Below, piece after piece: positions 35,958 to 44,754 of a stretch of DNA of 64,000 nt (positions are counted from its first letter, which is position 1; every line of letters starts with the position of its first letter). Source of the stretch: Salipaludibacillus keqinensis (GTDB lineage: Bacteria; Bacillota; Bacilli; Bacillales; Salisediminibacteriaceae); NCBI RefSeq assembly GCF_003226325.1, contig NZ_PDOD01000003.1:62001-126000 (forward strand). Reading direction: 5' to 3'. Below the pieces are notes generated by a model. The model saw only the letters and a program-made list of their open reading frames with translations, was not told the origin of the DNA and did not search any database. Both the position numbers and the translations under genes were made by a program.

Positions 35958-36006
35958 GACGGCTAAATTAATCGACGAACAATGACATTAATTATTTTTT
36001 GCCGTC
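35958..36006. repeat. interrupted inverted repeat after the ATP-grasp trio
   Basis: GACGGC at 35958-35963 pairs with GCCGTC at 36001-36006, and AATTAAT/ATTAATT pair inside. It stands just before a stronger terminator hairpin. Confidence 0.45.
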
Positions 36007-36009
36007 CAC

Positions 36010-36067
36010 AGTCCTTTATATATTAATGGACAGGAGTGCCCTGTCTATTCATGTAAAGGACTTTTTT
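36010..36067 (+). terminator. terminator of the 23-36 kb cluster
   Basis: Two nested stems: outer AGTCCTTTA / TAAAGGACT, inner GACAGG / CCTGTC, followed by TTTTTT. Confidence 0.85.
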
Positions 36068-36391
36068 ATGGAGCCATATAAGGGCGAATAAGTTGGCTAG
36101 TAGAAGTATAATTGATTACTTGAAGAGAACATATATGAAACACATGGTGGATATATATGTATGAAAATTAAGTGCCTTGTAGTCATTTTTGAGGAGAGTA
36201 TCCTTTAACCACCTTAAAATAAAATTTCTGTCGAATAGTAGTGGTGTGTAGGTTAACATCATGGAGACTTTTCAAGATAGTAGTTGTATGCGTGAGAAGA
36301 CGATTCAAACAGAAGGTCTAAAAGAGTTTCTAAATTTGTAGTAATGGGTATTTCAACTACATGATAAGAGAGTTTGGAAGGATGATTATAA
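36068..36391. other. 324-bp non-coding stretch before the CapA/ATP-grasp fusion
   Basis: AT-rich. Two very short open frames (about 36161-36208 and 36261-36341) have no similarity that I can recognise and no good ribosome binding site. TATAAT near 36106 could be a -10 box, but it lacks a -35 partner. The start of the next gene has GGAAGGATG-type ribosome binding. Confidence 0.4.
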
Positions 36392-38590
36392 ATGACAATA
36401 AAACATACTATAACATTTGCTGGAGACACGAGTTTAGGTGATTGGTACCTTAGTAAACCAAATAGAAAAGCTGAATTGGATCGATTAAAAAATGATCCCT
36501 TTTCTTTTGTTGAAGGCGTGAAACCACTCATTCAGCCTAATGATTATTTTATATTAAATTTAGAAACAGTATTATCTGACAACCCCTCAGGTTTTCTGGA
36601 AGGAAAGCAATATCCAAACTATGATAATCCCGACAGCACCCTAAGTGTGTTAAAAGATCTCGGAGTTAACGCAGTAAGCTTATCAAATAATCATACAATG
36701 GATTTTGGTTCGAAAGTGATGTTGGAGACAAAAGACAAACTTAAAGGTGCAGGTATTGATTTTTTTGGTGCCGGAGAAAATTTGAATGAAGCATCTAAAC
36801 CACTAAAAGTTAAAATAAATGGTGAAAAAAGTTCTAAGACTGTTTATGTGTTAACAGGTATGAGAGCATCAAGACGTTATCGAGAGGATTATGGTTTTTT
36901 GGCGTCCAAAGAAACTCCTGGAGTTAATTCATTAAATATGACGAAAATGACAAATAATATAACGAAATTACGTGAACGGGACCCAGAAGCAGTAATTATT
37001 GTATGTCCACACTGGCAAGGTATTGATTATAAATGGGTGACACCTAAACTCGAGGATAGATGTCGAAGATTTTTAGAAGCAGGCGCTGATTTTGTGTTTG
37101 CTCATGGGACACATATGGCCAACCATATAGAAAAAACAGACAAAGGGACGATCGTCTACTCTATTGGAAACTTTGTTTTTAATTCACCTGGTCGATACAG
37201 TAAGATGGAAGCTCCTCCCTACAGTTTGGTAGTAAAATTAAATTTAGAAGAAAATGAAGACAATTGGAAAATAGAACCACAATTTTATCCGATCGTAACC
37301 GATAATAGAAAAACTAAATTCAAGGTCCGTTTAGCAAAGGAAGAAGAATGTAAAGAATTAGCTCAATTACTCAATAGTAAAACTACTAATGAAACAGTAG
37401 TTCAATCACTTGAAAGCAAAGATGGATATTATTTAAGTGCTTCAAATGACTCGAATTTAGCTAAACAAAACAATAAAGGGACTTCAGAAGTCGACCTTAA
37501 AGAGATTATTTTTGGTGAAGGGTCGATGTCTAAAATTGATTTAACTGATGATAATACTTTTGATAAACATATTGCAGAACTGGAAAACCTTCATAAAGAA
37601 ATTGATACTAAATTCTTTGATTTTTACGAACATATTGTTAAGAATAAGAATGTTCGTAACGATAAAGAGAAGTTAAGGAAACTAAGCAAAGTAGTGAAAA
37701 GAGAATATTTAAGCCATTTTTTCTTGAAAAGATTTGAACGTAAGCGAATTAGTTTAAATAAAGCAATGTCGTTTAAAGAAATTATAGTAGAAAAATCAGC
37801 GCTTCGCCGGTTAGGTTATCCTGAGTATTCTTGGAAATTAGATAGAAAAACAAAAGCGTATCAATTTGCTGACGAAATAGGACTTAGACGACCACAAACA
37901 GATCCTACAGTTTATAAATTTTCTGAAATTCAACAAACAGACGGTCCAATCGTTATAAAACCAATTCAATCAACAGGATCGATGGGTGTATACTTGATCT
38001 TCAATAAGAACACCATTTTGTCAGCGAGAGAAGGGACGTATTTAAATAGTTGGGCAGAATTAGAAGAAGATGTATTGAAAAAGTTAGATGCAAGTAAATC
38101 GGGTAAAAGCGCTTTACTAAAAAAAGATGAATGGATGATCGAAGAATTAGTATTAAGGTCTCCTGAAACAACCGAACCACCTGCTGATCTAAAATTCTTT
38201 TGTTTCTATGGTGAAGTCATCTTTGGTTTTGAAAGTAATCGATCTCAATATCAACAATATAGCTTCTTTGATACAGATATGAATTTAATTGAGACAGGAT
38301 GGGACGATAAGAATTTACTAGGAGGATCGGGATTTACAAAAGAAGATTTAGACATTGTTAGATCAGCAAGTCTTGAAATACCAACTCCGTTTGTGCGTTT
38401 TGATATGTTAAAAGGACATGATGGATTGGTTTTTGGTGAAGTAACACCTAGACCAGGAAAATTTCACTTATTTAACAGTGAGTATGACCGTATATTAGGA
38501 GAAGCTTACCGAAGAGCGGAAGCAAGAATAACGAGAGATTTATTAAATGGTAAGAAATTTGAAGCGTTCAACAAGCACTTTGAAGCTTAA
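36392..38590 (+). CDS. CapA metallophosphatase-like domain fused to a TupA-like ATP-grasp domain
   Basis: A 732-residue two-domain protein with no signal peptide or membrane span, so probably cytoplasmic. Residues 1-310 are a CapA/PgsA-type calcineurin-like domain with its metal-site motifs kept: FAGDTSLGDW, LNLETVLSD, LSNNHTMDFG, CPHWQGIDYKW and AHGTHMANH. A charged linker follows (about 320-460). Residues 465-725 are a TupA-like ATP-grasp domain: IVIKPIQSTGSMGVYLI, ADLKFFCFYGEVIFG and FVRFDML...GLVFGEVTPRPGK. It is close to the C-terminal half of the gene at 29513. CapA proteins normally act outside the membrane beside an amide ligase, so one cytoplasmic chain with both activities is unusual. 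It may trim or ligate gamma-linked peptides of a wall polymer (inference). Confidence 0.8.
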   Translation: MTIKHTITFAGDTSLGDWYLSKPNRKAELDRLKNDPFSFVEGVKPLIQPNDYFILNLETVLSDNPSGFLEGKQYPNYDNPDSTLSVLKDLGVNAVSLSNNHTMDFGSKVMLETKDKLKGAGIDFFGAGENLNEASKPLKVKINGEKSSKTVYVLTGMRASRRYREDYGFLASKETPGVNSLNMTKMTNNITKLRERDPEAVIIVCPHWQGIDYKWVTPKLEDRCRRFLEAGADFVFAHGTHMANHIEKTDKGTIVYSIGNFVFNSPGRYSKMEAPPYSLVVKLNLEENEDNWKIEPQFYPIVTDNRKTKFKVRLAKEEECKELAQLLNSKTTNETVVQSLESKDGYYLSASNDSNLAKQNNKGTSEVDLKEIIFGEGSMSKIDLTDDNTFDKHIAELENLHKEIDTKFFDFYEHIVKNKNVRNDKEKLRKLSKVVKREYLSHFFLKRFERKRISLNKAMSFKEIIVEKSALRRLGYPEYSWKLDRKTKAYQFADEIGLRRPQTDPTVYKFSEIQQTDGPIVIKPIQSTGSMGVYLIFNKNTILSAREGTYLNSWAELEEDVLKKLDASKSGKSALLKKDEWMIEELVLRSPETTEPPADLKFFCFYGEVIFGFESNRSQYQQYSFFDTDMNLIETGWDDKNLLGGSGFTKEDLDIVRSASLEIPTPFVRFDMLKGHDGLVFGEVTPRPGKFHLFNSEYDRILGEAYRRAEARITRDLLNGKKFEAFNKHFEA

Positions 38591-38617
38591 TGACTAAATA
38601 AGACAGCCTAAGATCAC

Positions 38618-38656
38618 AAAAAAAACACCTCAGTTCATCAGAACTAGAGGTGTTTT
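38618..38656. terminator. bidirectional terminator between convergent genes
   Basis: AAAACACCTC / GAGGTGTTTT outer stem plus AGTTC / GAACT inner stem, flanked by A-rich and T-rich runs on either side. Confidence 0.9.
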
Positions 38657-38665
38657 CATCGTTAA

Positions 38666-40369
38666 TTAATAGTTATTCAAGATGTTGTAGAAAGCAATTA
38701 AGCTTGAAATATTGTGTTGAGTATAGTCATTTCTTAATTCGTAATTTTTCAGACCAGCGTGGAAAGCACCTAAACATAGTTTTTTGTTCGTGTAGTACAT
38801 GACTGATTCTGGTTTTAGTTGCATTTGTAGTTGAAACTTGATTGTTTCAATGATCGTTTTTTTGTACTGGTCAGCTTCTTTCTTATGGCCATGATCCATC
38901 GCCATCCGATATGCAGCGCAAAGACCTTCAGACCGACAAGCTGCCGGAGTGGAACGTGGTGTGCCTGGCTGTTCGAATGAACCAATCCATTCAGAGTTAT
39001 ATTCTTTTTTATCAAGGCGTTGAGCTTTAACAATGGCTTCACTAATGAAGAACGCATGCTTCATGTACATGTCTTTAGGACGCTCTCGGTAAAGGTCATT
39101 CAGAGCATATAATAGCCAGTGGTCATGCGCGATGCTGTCTAGATCAGCTTCTTTATCACGAATATTAATTAAATAATTGGCTTCGTTCTCTGCAAGATCC
39201 AGCCATTTTTCATTCTTATCCACTTGGTATAAACGGACTAGTGATAGAATCGCTTCTCCTGGATAATAGTGAGATACAAATCCACTGTCTTCCCCTGTTG
39301 AAAAGACTTGCTTATGGACGGCGAACTTGCCAGTTTCGTCCTGAAGCTGACCCATCCAAGTTGCCATGTCTTGCATGAGTGGAACATACTCTTTGTTGCC
39401 TGTTAGTTGAGTGTACTTCGCTAAAGTGACAATGCTTAAACCATTGCCGCCTAACTTACATTTGTTTTTCTCAACAACGACTTGAGCTTTGTGCCCATTG
39501 ATTTCGATATCTTTTACTTTAGTTAACAAGTATTTAATCGCTCGTTCGATGGCTTTCATTAAATTCTCATCAGGCATAAGCTCGTATGTTTCCAACATTG
39601 AGTAGGTTGTGCCTGCATGCCGCAAAATATTATAGTCATCTGCTTGGGTGACTTCTTGGGGCATGTATGAATAAATATATTTCCCTTTTGAATTGACGAC
39701 TTGTTTATAGTAATTATCTTTTGTTAGCTCAATAGCCTTCCAAAGGTCTTCTTTTGATAAATCTTCGTATGTTCGGTGGCCACGGTGAAGAGGGAGGTAG
39801 CCATCTTTATCAATATAATGTGAGTCTGTTCTAAATTTAAACAGATCCATAAAGTCATTACCTATAAAGTTTTTTGTGATCTTTTGCTCTGGTAATAAGA
39901 AATGTTTTTCGAAGGCATCAAATACACGATCCTTCTGAATGTGTCTATTTTTAATCATTCTGTATGCTTCTACTTCTTCAGGTAAGAAAGCAGCCGAAAA
40001 GTCTTCTGAAAGAGCGAGTCCATCTTCACCTCTGCGATAGAAAACCTCGTCTTTATTTATATTAATTCTGCTTTGATCTTTCTTCACTGGAAGCAACATC
40101 GTCACCACGTCTAACTTCACAGAAACAGGCTTGAAATTAACGGCCTTGTTTTTTCTATAAACAGAGATCGCCTCTTCAATAGCCGATTGAACGTCCTTTC
40201 CTTTTCCTGTCGCCACGTAGGCTCTCATATATTTGTTACTGAAAGAGAGAAACACAACAACGTCTCCGTCTTTTGTTTTATAGGCATTAGTGTATTTTGT
40301 ATTAGTGTTTGCCAAAGAATCCTTCTTTTTCAATACAACTTGAAAAATTTCTTCCATGAGTTTTTGCAA
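38666..40369 (-). CDS. cytoplasmic protein with a probable alpha/alpha-barrel C-terminal half, function unknown
   Basis: A 567-residue protein without signal peptide or membrane span. Residues 1-110 form a small alpha/beta region (AYVATGKGKDVQSAIEEAI). Residues 200-567 are helical with repeated hairpins (DDYNILRHAGTTYSMLETYE, GGNGLSIVTLAKYTQL, HYYPGEAILSLVRLYQ, HDHWLLYALNDLYR), the pattern of six-hairpin barrels found in glycan-active enzymes. I do not recognise the exact family. It lies between the polymer cluster and the wall-enzyme genes on the opposite strand, so an enzyme acting on polymer precursors is possible. The start is TTG at 40369 with AAAGGGG at good spacing; ATG 40357 is an alternative. 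Confidence 0.65.
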   Translation of the reverse strand: MQKLMEEIFQVVLKKKDSLANTNTKYTNAYKTKDGDVVVFLSFSNKYMRAYVATGKGKDVQSAIEEAISVYRKNKAVNFKPVSVKLDVVTMLLPVKKDQSRININKDEVFYRRGEDGLALSEDFSAAFLPEEVEAYRMIKNRHIQKDRVFDAFEKHFLLPEQKITKNFIGNDFMDLFKFRTDSHYIDKDGYLPLHRGHRTYEDLSKEDLWKAIELTKDNYYKQVVNSKGKYIYSYMPQEVTQADDYNILRHAGTTYSMLETYELMPDENLMKAIERAIKYLLTKVKDIEINGHKAQVVVEKNKCKLGGNGLSIVTLAKYTQLTGNKEYVPLMQDMATWMGQLQDETGKFAVHKQVFSTGEDSGFVSHYYPGEAILSLVRLYQVDKNEKWLDLAENEANYLINIRDKEADLDSIAHDHWLLYALNDLYRERPKDMYMKHAFFISEAIVKAQRLDKKEYNSEWIGSFEQPGTPRSTPAACRSEGLCAAYRMAMDHGHKKEADQYKKTIIETIKFQLQMQLKPESVMYYTNKKLCLGAFHAGLKNYELRNDYTQHNISSLIAFYNILNNY

Positions 40370-40538
40370 TATAATAAACCCCTTTATTCACAGTTTTAGT
40401 CAACCTTAAAGATACCATATTCCCTTTTAAAGTCAATAATAGCAAGTCATTTCACACGAAAAAGTGATTACTACATTCCTATTTTTTGATATGTTGAGAG
40501 ATTTCTACATAAAATTTCAAATTCAAGCAAAAGTCCTC

Positions 40539-40568
40539 TTTAAATTTACTAGAGACTGTCGATATAAT
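40539..40568 (+). promoter_or_regulatory. promoter of the glucosaminidase gene
   Basis: TTTAAA, 18-bp spacer, perfect TATAAT (40563-40568), 23 bp before the start. The -10 region also reads GTCGATAT, close to the SigD -10 GCCGATAT, but the TAAA upstream is 13 bp away rather than about 15, so SigA is preferred. Confidence 0.5.
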
Positions 40569-40591
40569 ACTTATGGGAGAGGAGGGAATTA

Positions 40592-43500
40592 ATGGTGGTT
40601 AAAACAAAAACTACCCGGGTTTTTATCCTTTTCATGTGTTTTCTTATGACGTTCGGTTCATTTGGATCTTTAACGGGGAGCCAAGTATCGGCGAATGAGA
40701 ATGAAGAAGGCTATGAAGACGATGAAGATTCCGGCCAGGATGAACCATTCATCTTGGGATTACCTTTAGAGGAAGGGGATGAGGATCAACAGGTCAACGT
40801 TTTAAAAGAAAAACTTGTCTTAGCTGAGTTGTTTGAGGGTTCTATCGACGAAACATTCGATGAAGAACTTGTGAAAGCAGTCAGTGAATTTCAAGCGGCT
40901 CAAGAGTTGGAAGTAACAGGTGAGTATAATCAAGAAACGAGAGAAGTACTGATCGATTATTTGCAAACGGAGAAAAACGTGGTGTACAAGATCGGTGATG
41001 AGCAGGAAGACATCGCCGAATTAAAGCAGACACTGTCCTTGTTGGAGTATGGTCATTTTCCAGAAGCCCCATCCAATTATTATGGAGAAGTAACTAAAAA
41101 TGTCGTTGAAGAATTTCAACACATTCAAGAATTAGAGGTGACTGGAGCGGTCACGGAAGAAACAAATGAGGTGCTAGATGCTCTCGTGGATGAATTCAAA
41201 GCCGCTCAAACGCTAGAAGAAGAGGCTGTTGAAGAATCTACATACGATGAAGAACAGTCCGATTCAGAAACTACAGAAGAAGACGCTGCTGAAGAAACGA
41301 CTTCCCGCGAAGAAACGAACGAAGGGGAAGAAGAAGGCGAAGCAGAAGAGCAACAAGAAACAAACGAAGTCGAAGAAGGGGATTCCGAAAAGGCCAAAGA
41401 AGAGGAATCAACAGAGATCGATGGACAAGAAGTAGAAGAGGGCGTGGAGGAAGAATCGGCTGAAGAAGAGTCAGAGACGAATCACACGGAATCATCTACG
41501 GACGAAGAAGCAACAGAAGAAGCTAAAGAAGAAGCTAAAGAAGACGAAGTGAAAGACGCAGACATTGATCAAGAATCAAATGAAGAGTCTGTAGAGACAG
41601 AAGAAGCAGAACAAGAAGAAAATCAAGATCAACAAGAGGAATCCATAGACAGCGCAGAAACAGATGAAGCTGGCTTAGAAAGTTTCTCTATGTCCATCAT
41701 GTCCACTGAAGAAGAACCATCACTAACGCTTCCTTTTGAAGACGGGGATGCAGGTGATGCGATCGTTTCACTAAAACAAGATTTAACTGCGTTAGGATTT
41801 GGAAACTTCCCTAGCGGTCCATCCAATCGTTATGGTCCAGTCACTATGGGAGTGGTGGAAGCATTTCAAGACTATTACGGATTGAATGGCACAGGGATCA
41901 CAGATCAGCAGACGTTAGACCAGCTAGAAGCTGAGCTGAACACGATTTATCGTGACGGACAAGCGCATGAAGAGATCCGTGAGATGAAAATTCAGCTAAC
42001 AGAACTAGGATATGGAAACTTCCCTGAAAGTCCGTCAGATCGTTATGGATCAGTCACATCAGGGGTCGTTTCTGAATTTCAAGCAAGCGAAGGACTAGTT
42101 GTAAACGGCCTGGGTGATTCTGTCACGATCGCTTTATTAGAAAGAACCTATGAAGAGGAAGTATTTGAAGCGGAAAATCTAACGGTTCCTTATGAAGATG
42201 GAGACAGTGGAGCAGCCATTGTGACGCTGAAGGAAGATTTAACCCGACTTGGTTTCGGTAATTTTCCAACGGACCCATCCAATCGGTATGGTCCCGTTAC
42301 AATGGGTGTCGTCGAGCAATTTCAACGCTATTATGGGTTGAGTGCCACTGGAAACACTGATCAACGAACCCTTGACCGTCTATCTTCCGAATTATCAACG
42401 ATCTATCGTGACGGACAAGCGCACCGTGACATCGTCACATTGAAGGAAGATTTAACGCGAGTAGGCTATGGAAACTTTCCGAGTAACCCGTCTAACCGTT
42501 ATGGTTCCGTGACAGCAGGTGTAGTTTCAGAGTTTCAAAGACATGAAGATCTTGTTGTCAATGGCATAGGTGATTCAGTCACAATAGCCAAGCTGAAACA
42601 ACGAACGAACGAATATTATAATAGCACTCTCGCTCTTCCTTATGAAGACGGGGATGCAGGAGACTTGATCGTCGATTTAAAGAAAGATTTAACAACATTA
42701 GGGTTCGGCAACTTCCCAAGCAACCCGTCAAATCGTTATGGAAGCGTGACGATGGGTGTGGTCAAAGAATTCCAGAAGTACTTTGGATTGAGAGAAACGG
42801 GAGTGACCGATCAGTTGACTATGGAGCAACTTCAACAAGAATTGAAGACGCCTTATCGAGATGGACAAGCCAATAGTGCGATTATTCAACTGAAAGAGAA
42901 CTTAACGACTTTAGGATACGGGAATTTCCCGACGAATCCATCAAACCGTTATGGAGCTGTCACGTCAGGAGTCGTCTCTGAGTTCCAAGCATCTCAAGGG
43001 CTAGTGGTCAACGGGTTGGGTGATTCGGTCACTTTAGCTAAGATTCAAACGCTACTCCCCGTGGAAGAAAGCATTGGAACAGGAACAGTCACGTCATCAT
43101 CGAACTTAAACGTTCGCAGTGGTCCTGGAATGAGTTATGGGATTGTCGGACAATTACCGAGAGGAACGGAAGTAGAACTCCTAGAAGAAAGTGGCATGTG
43201 GTTCCGTATTAGCCATCCATCGATTACGTCGGCTCCAGCATACGTGAGCGGTTCATTTATTCGTGTAGAAACAGACGGATTGAGCTTACCTTACGAAGAT
43301 GGTGACGAGGGCGATGAGATCGTTGACTTGAAAAAGAACTTAACAAAGTTAGGTTTCGGAAACTTCCCAAGTTCACCGTCCAATCGATACGGTCCGGTGA
43401 CAGAAGGAGTCGTCAAAGATTTCCAAAGCTATTACGGATTATCAGCGACAGGCAAGGTCACTCAAGGGACATTGGATTACATTGATGAAGTCTTATCTTC

Positions 43501-44620
43501 GTCTTATCGTTTAGGACAAAAACATTCCGGAGTCATTGAACTGAAGAAGAATTTAAGACAACTAGGGTTTGGCAACTTCTCGTCTTCTCCTACGAACTCA
43601 TATGGAGAGACGACGGAACGAGTGGTCAAAGAATTCCAACAGCATCACGGATTGGCTGTGAATGGGATCGGTGATTCTGTGACACTGATGAAAATCAATT
43701 CTGAATTGAATAAAATTGGTGAAACAGACTATGACCGAAGTTACAGCATGACCCTTCAGCAAATGTTGGATCGACAGATGACGCTTGGGCCACAAACAGA
43801 CCTTTACGGTGGCGGATGGCAAAATGCGAAGCGTGATGATGTGGCGTTTTATTTAGACCCGACAAACTTCACGTTAGACCCGTCTCACCGAGACATGTAC
43901 CAATTCTTAGTGTTATCTCAAACGTCAGGCGTTTCAGCCTCCCAATTGAATAATATCTTAAGAAACAAAGGCATTCTTCATAATCAAGGTGCCGTCTTTA
44001 AGGATACGGCTGAGAAAAATAGTGTGAATGATATTTATTTAATCTCACACGCCTTGTTGGAAACAGGTCACGGCACGTCAATCTTGTCAAATGGATCGAT
44101 TGAGGTAGGTCTTATTTCCACGAACAAATGGGTATCCGTTCAACCGACGTCTAGTGGGAACAGAACGTATATTTTAGAGAACGTCTACAATGACAGGCTT
44201 GATCGTTGGAGTTGGATCCGGACAAGAAATGATGACTTCGACACGAGCAAAATTGATATGAAGAAAACATACAATATGTTCGGCATCGAAGCAGTGGACA
44301 GTGATCCTTATACGAGAGGATCTGTCCGTGCCTTTAGAGAAGGCTGGTTCACACCAGAAGCATCGATCCGAGGTGGGGCTCAGTTCATTTCTAGCAACTA
44401 CTTTGCCCGAGGGCAAGACACATTGTATAAAATGCGATGGGATCCAGATTTTCATGAATCTGCCCTAAATAGCAACATCAGCGTCGGCAGATCATGGGCT
44501 TCTCAATACGCAACGGATATCGGCTGGGCTTGGAAACAGACGAGGATGATCAAAGAACTATATGATCAAATCGAAAGTCCATACTTGCCGTTTGAAATAC
44601 CGAGTTATTTAGAAAAGTAA
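40592..44620 (+). CDS. giant secreted glucosaminidase (LytD/GH73-like) with ten peptidoglycan-binding modules
   Basis: A 1342-residue secreted protein. Order: signal peptide (to about residue 34), two divergent PG_binding modules (about 65-205), an acidic Glu-rich region (about 205-365), six LGFGNFP-type modules (about 375-820), one SH3b domain (about 830-890; NLNVRSGPGMSYG), two more modules (about 895-1035) and a C-terminal glucosaminidase domain (about 1060-1342). In the last, ISHALLETGHGTS holds the likely catalytic Glu, and MYQFLVLSQTSG and YNMFGIEAVDSDP agree with beta-N-acetylglucosaminidases such as LytD. It would cut the glycan strands of peptidoglycan. ATG at 40592 follows GGAGAGGAGGGA. 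Confidence 0.9.
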   Translation: MVVKTKTTRVFILFMCFLMTFGSFGSLTGSQVSANENEEGYEDDEDSGQDEPFILGLPLEEGDEDQQVNVLKEKLVLAELFEGSIDETFDEELVKAVSEFQAAQELEVTGEYNQETREVLIDYLQTEKNVVYKIGDEQEDIAELKQTLSLLEYGHFPEAPSNYYGEVTKNVVEEFQHIQELEVTGAVTEETNEVLDALVDEFKAAQTLEEEAVEESTYDEEQSDSETTEEDAAEETTSREETNEGEEEGEAEEQQETNEVEEGDSEKAKEEESTEIDGQEVEEGVEEESAEEESETNHTESSTDEEATEEAKEEAKEDEVKDADIDQESNEESVETEEAEQEENQDQQEESIDSAETDEAGLESFSMSIMSTEEEPSLTLPFEDGDAGDAIVSLKQDLTALGFGNFPSGPSNRYGPVTMGVVEAFQDYYGLNGTGITDQQTLDQLEAELNTIYRDGQAHEEIREMKIQLTELGYGNFPESPSDRYGSVTSGVVSEFQASEGLVVNGLGDSVTIALLERTYEEEVFEAENLTVPYEDGDSGAAIVTLKEDLTRLGFGNFPTDPSNRYGPVTMGVVEQFQRYYGLSATGNTDQRTLDRLSSELSTIYRDGQAHRDIVTLKEDLTRVGYGNFPSNPSNRYGSVTAGVVSEFQRHEDLVVNGIGDSVTIAKLKQRTNEYYNSTLALPYEDGDAGDLIVDLKKDLTTLGFGNFPSNPSNRYGSVTMGVVKEFQKYFGLRETGVTDQLTMEQLQQELKTPYRDGQANSAIIQLKENLTTLGYGNFPTNPSNRYGAVTSGVVSEFQASQGLVVNGLGDSVTLAKIQTLLPVEESIGTGTVTSSSNLNVRSGPGMSYGIVGQLPRGTEVELLEESGMWFRISHPSITSAPAYVSGSFIRVETDGLSLPYEDGDEGDEIVDLKKNLTKLGFGNFPSSPSNRYGPVTEGVVKDFQSYYGLSATGKVTQGTLDYIDEVLSSSYRLGQKHSGVIELKKNLRQLGFGNFSSSPTNSYGETTERVVKEFQQHHGLAVNGIGDSVTLMKINSELNKIGETDYDRSYSMTLQQMLDRQMTLGPQTDLYGGGWQNAKRDDVAFYLDPTNFTLDPSHRDMYQFLVLSQTSGVSASQLNNILRNKGILHNQGAVFKDTAEKNSVNDIYLISHALLETGHGTSILSNGSIEVGLISTNKWVSVQPTSSGNRTYILENVYNDRLDRWSWIRTRNDDFDTSKIDMKKTYNMFGIEAVDSDPYTRGSVRAFREGWFTPEASIRGGAQFISSNYFARGQDTLYKMRWDPDFHESALNSNISVGRSWASQYATDIGWAWKQTRMIKELYDQIESPYLPFEIPSYLEK

Positions 44621-44644
44621 AACATTTGTCAAATCTAAAAAACT

Positions 44645-44674
44645 TTGGTTTTTCATGTAAAAATTAAGTATAAT
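44645..44674 (+). promoter_or_regulatory. SigA promoter of the subtilisin-type protease gene
   Basis: TTGGTT, 18-bp spacer, perfect TATAAT (44669-44674), 80 bp before the start. Predicted transcription start (about 44682) falls inside the left arm of the upstream gene's terminator. Confidence 0.6.
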
Positions 44675-44678
44675 GGAA

Positions 44679-44712
44679 GCAAGAGTTCTAAATAATGAAC
44701 TCTTGCTTTTTT
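44679..44712 (+). terminator. terminator of the glucosaminidase gene
   Basis: Perfect 10-bp stem GCAAGAGTTC / GAACTCTTGC, 9-nt loop, six-T tail. It overlaps the start region of the next transcript. Confidence 0.92.
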
Positions 44713-44754
44713 CTATCGTTATTGTGTGAAAATTCAGGAAGTAGGTGGGGGCAG

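Noticed and set aside
36161-36341. Two very short open frames before the CapA/ATP-grasp fusion
   Set aside because: 14 and 26 codons, no good ribosome binding sites and no recognisable similarity.
40541-40565. SigD promoter before the glucosaminidase gene
   Set aside because: GTCGATAT is close to the -10 box, but the TAAA spacing of 13 is too short; a SigA reading fits at least as well.
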